Assembly: GCA_007134625.1 (NCBI GenBank)
Contig: SLKL01000200.1
Span: 1 to 7,078, forward strand
Source: Saprospiraceae bacterium
GTDB lineage: Bacteria; Bacteroidota; Bacteroidia; Chitinophagales; Saprospiraceae
DNA length: 7,078 nucleotides
Direction of reading: 5' to 3'
The notes under the pieces are model-generated. The model saw nothing but the letters and a program-made list of their open reading frames with translations, was not told the DNA's origin and ran no database searches. This document shows, piece by piece, positions 5,961 through 7,078 of the stretch. A program made the position numbers and the translations under genes. Position 1 is the first letter of the stretch; each line of letters begins with the position of its first letter.

Positions 5961-6043
5961 TCACTTTTCAATTTTCCATTGGTTAAACTTTTCCACCTTT
6001 CCACTTTTCAACCTTTCAACTTTTCAACTTTCCACCTTTCCAC
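5961..6043. repeat. Polypyrimidine YTTTCMAC tandem repeat
   Basis: From 5988 to 6043 there are seven consecutive imperfect units of 7-9 bp: cttttccac, ctttccac, ttttcaac, ctttcaac, ttttcaac, tttccac and ctttccac. Looser related sequence lies at 5961-5982. The plus strand contains no G across 5988-6043, so the minus strand is a purine-only tract of G and A plus T from the CAAC units. It lies 36 bases past the methyltransferase stop codon. The unit mix suggests slippage between CCAC and CAAC versions. Confidence 0.7.
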
Positions 6044-6079
6044 TCCAAAGTCGTTCCGAAAAACACCTCACAACAAAAA

Positions 6080-7078
6080 TCAATTACCACTTTTCCTCCT
6101 AAAACAAGCAATAAAAAATCCATCAAAACCGGTTTGAGATGGTCTGAGGTTAGTACACTCTGTTAATTCAAAGTCCCGTCCTCGCTCCGATTCTAAAAAT
6201 GCACTGACTTGTTGTTCATTTTCTGAGGGCAGAATGCTGCAGCTTGAGTAAGTCATGATCCCACCAGGTTTTACCATCTGAGAATAGAAATTCAGAATAT
6301 ATGCCTGAGTTGTTTTCATTTCCTCCAAATTCTCTGGCTGGAGTGACCATTTGATGTCTGGATTGCGACGTAAAACTCCAAGACCGGAACAAGGAACATC
6401 CAACAAAAGGCGATCAGCTGAATGCTTAAGTCTTTTTATTGTTTTAGTGCCTTTAATGAATCGGGTTTCAACAATATTCGCTCCCGCTCTTTTTGCTCTC
6501 TTTTTTATTTCAGCAAGTTTCCATTCTGCATTGTCCATAGAGAGGACTTTGCCCCTATTCTTCATCAGGCAAGCGAGGTGTAAACTTTTTCCGCCCATGC
6601 CTGCACAGGCGTCAATTACCCGCATTCCCGGTTTGGGGTCGAGGTACTCAGCTACTTTTTGTGATGAAGGATCCTGAACATCAAAGAGCCCTTTCTGAAA
6701 GCTTTTGGTTTTGAAAATGTTTTGTTTTTGATCGACAATCAGAGCAGTTTTATAGTCATTCAGTGGGGTAGTGGTGACACCCTCCTCCGAAAGCCGCTTT
6801 TTTAGGGTGTTTCGATCGACTTTCAAGGTATTGCATCTAAGCGCCATATCAGCCTGAGTATTCATGGCATCTATTTCTTTCGTCCAATCTTCACCCAATT
6901 CCAGATATCCAAGTTCATCCAACCATTCCGGTATGGACAAATAATCCGACCGTTTTAGTTTAGCGGTTTTTAATTTAGCGGTTTCTTTATCTGTCCCTTC
7001 CCTTGGATCACCTTTTATCCTCATTCCATTGAGGTCAAAAAAAGCTTCAATTATCTTTCTGTTAATGGGTTTTCCTGA
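6080..7078 (-). CDS. RsmB/NOP-family RNA (cytosine-5) methyltransferase (5' partial)
   Basis: The product would use S-adenosylmethionine to methylate C5 of a cytosine in RNA, most likely 16S rRNA. Numbering from the Met at 7024: SIPEWLDELGYLELGE (30-45) and ALRCNTLKVD (61-70) are the RNA-binding N-terminal part; DACAGMGGKS (138-147) is the SAM-binding motif I; SMDNAEWKL (162-170) is the acidic-loop motif; DVPCSGLGVLRRNPDIKW (209-226) is motif IV with Cys212; YSSCSILPSENE (259-270) is motif VI with Cys262, the expected nucleophile, usually TCS rather than SCS. The protein ends FDGFFIACFRRKSGN. All catalytic motifs are intact. The frame continues upstream of that Met to the window edge (SGKPINRKIIEAFFDLNG), and family members are longer at this end, so the Met is probably internal. 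An in-frame 15-bp duplication gives TAKLKTAKLK at 15-24. Choosing between RsmB, RsmF or another subfamily needs the missing part. Confidence 0.92.
   Translation of the reverse strand, partial: SGKPINRKIIEAFFDLNGMRIKGDPREGTDKETAKLKTAKLKRSDYLSIPEWLDELGYLELGEDWTKEIDAMNTQADMALRCNTLKVDRNTLKKRLSEEGVTTTPLNDYKTALIVDQKQNIFKTKSFQKGLFDVQDPSSQKVAEYLDPKPGMRVIDACAGMGGKSLHLACLMKNRGKVLSMDNAEWKLAEIKKRAKRAGANIVETRFIKGTKTIKRLKHSADRLLLDVPCSGLGVLRRNPDIKWSLQPENLEEMKTTQAYILNFYSQMVKPGGIMTYSSCSILPSENEQQVSAFLESERGRDFELTECTNLRPSQTGFDGFFIACFRRKSGN
6953..6982. repeat. In-frame 15-bp tandem duplication in the methyltransferase gene
   Basis: TTTTAGTTTAGCGGT (6953-6967) is followed directly by TTTTAATTTAGCGGT (6968-6982), differing at one base. 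On the coding strand the two copies encode TAKLK twice, in the linker before the SIPEWLDELG block. The length is a multiple of three, so the frame is kept. Confidence 0.8.

Larger units (their letters stand above)
5418..6079. other. Convergent intergenic region rich in short repeats
   Basis: These 662 bases lie between the plus-strand antitoxin-like gene and the minus-strand methyltransferase. The frame at 5592-5810 (72 codons) has no recognisable protein features and runs through repeat copies, so I do not call it. The region holds an A/T-flanked inverted repeat (5496-5571), a CATTAAGGAATT repeat (5573-5614), two diverged CTACGG repeats (5719-5794), a GC-rich CCCTGAGC..GAAGGG string (5941-5960) and a polypyrimidine tandem repeat (5961-6043). 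No RNA gene was recognised. Confidence 0.7.

Noticed and set aside
5719..6043. Possible CRISPR array in the repeat-rich intergenic region
   Set aside because: The repeats are short, diverged and of several kinds, without regular unique spacers or nearby cas genes.
6351..6677. A 108-codon plus-strand frame
   Set aside because: It is antisense to the catalytic core of the RNA methyltransferase, whose motifs are intact.

Overview
The window looks like a chromosomal segment of a Bacteroidota bacterium, probably an environmental Cytophagales, Saprospirales or Flavobacteriales type. The evidence is a C-terminal type IX secretion (T9SS) sorting domain and SprB-like adhesin repeats in the first gene, matches to the Bacteroidota -7 promoter element TAnnTTTG upstream of two genes, AT-rich intergenic DNA, and small dispersed repeats of kinds I recall from such genomes.

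Layout: (1) positions 3-3437, plus strand: the 3' part of a large secreted multidomain protein with a CotH-type kinase domain, an FGxVxxNS/GYxFxxW beta domain, a lectin-like beta module, SprB-like repeats and a T9SS sorting domain. Its 5' end lies outside the window. (2) 3438-3892: an intergenic stretch holding a 9-bp-period repeat, a nested set of inverted repeats including a convincing intrinsic terminator, and a candidate promoter. (3) 3893-4882, plus: a lipoprotein of unknown family with a GTG start. (4) 5142-5417, plus: a 91-residue antitoxin-like protein with no recognisable toxin gene beside it. (5) 5418-6079: a convergent intergenic region packed with short repeats and inverted repeats, and no convincing gene. 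(6) 6080-7078, minus: an RsmB/NOP-family rRNA cytosine-5 methyltransferase, cut off at the right edge.

The genes do not form an obvious pathway. Gaps of several hundred bases and separate promoter candidates suggest single-gene transcription units. The exported CotH-kinase protein is a surface or secreted protein, the lipoprotein is membrane-anchored, and the methyltransferase is housekeeping. No complete novel system (defence island, CRISPR array, intact transposon) is visible. The observations most worth following are the SprB repeat apparently split by an inserted beta domain, the orphan antitoxin-like gene, the unknown lipoprotein with its ambiguous start, and the repeat-rich convergent intergenic region.
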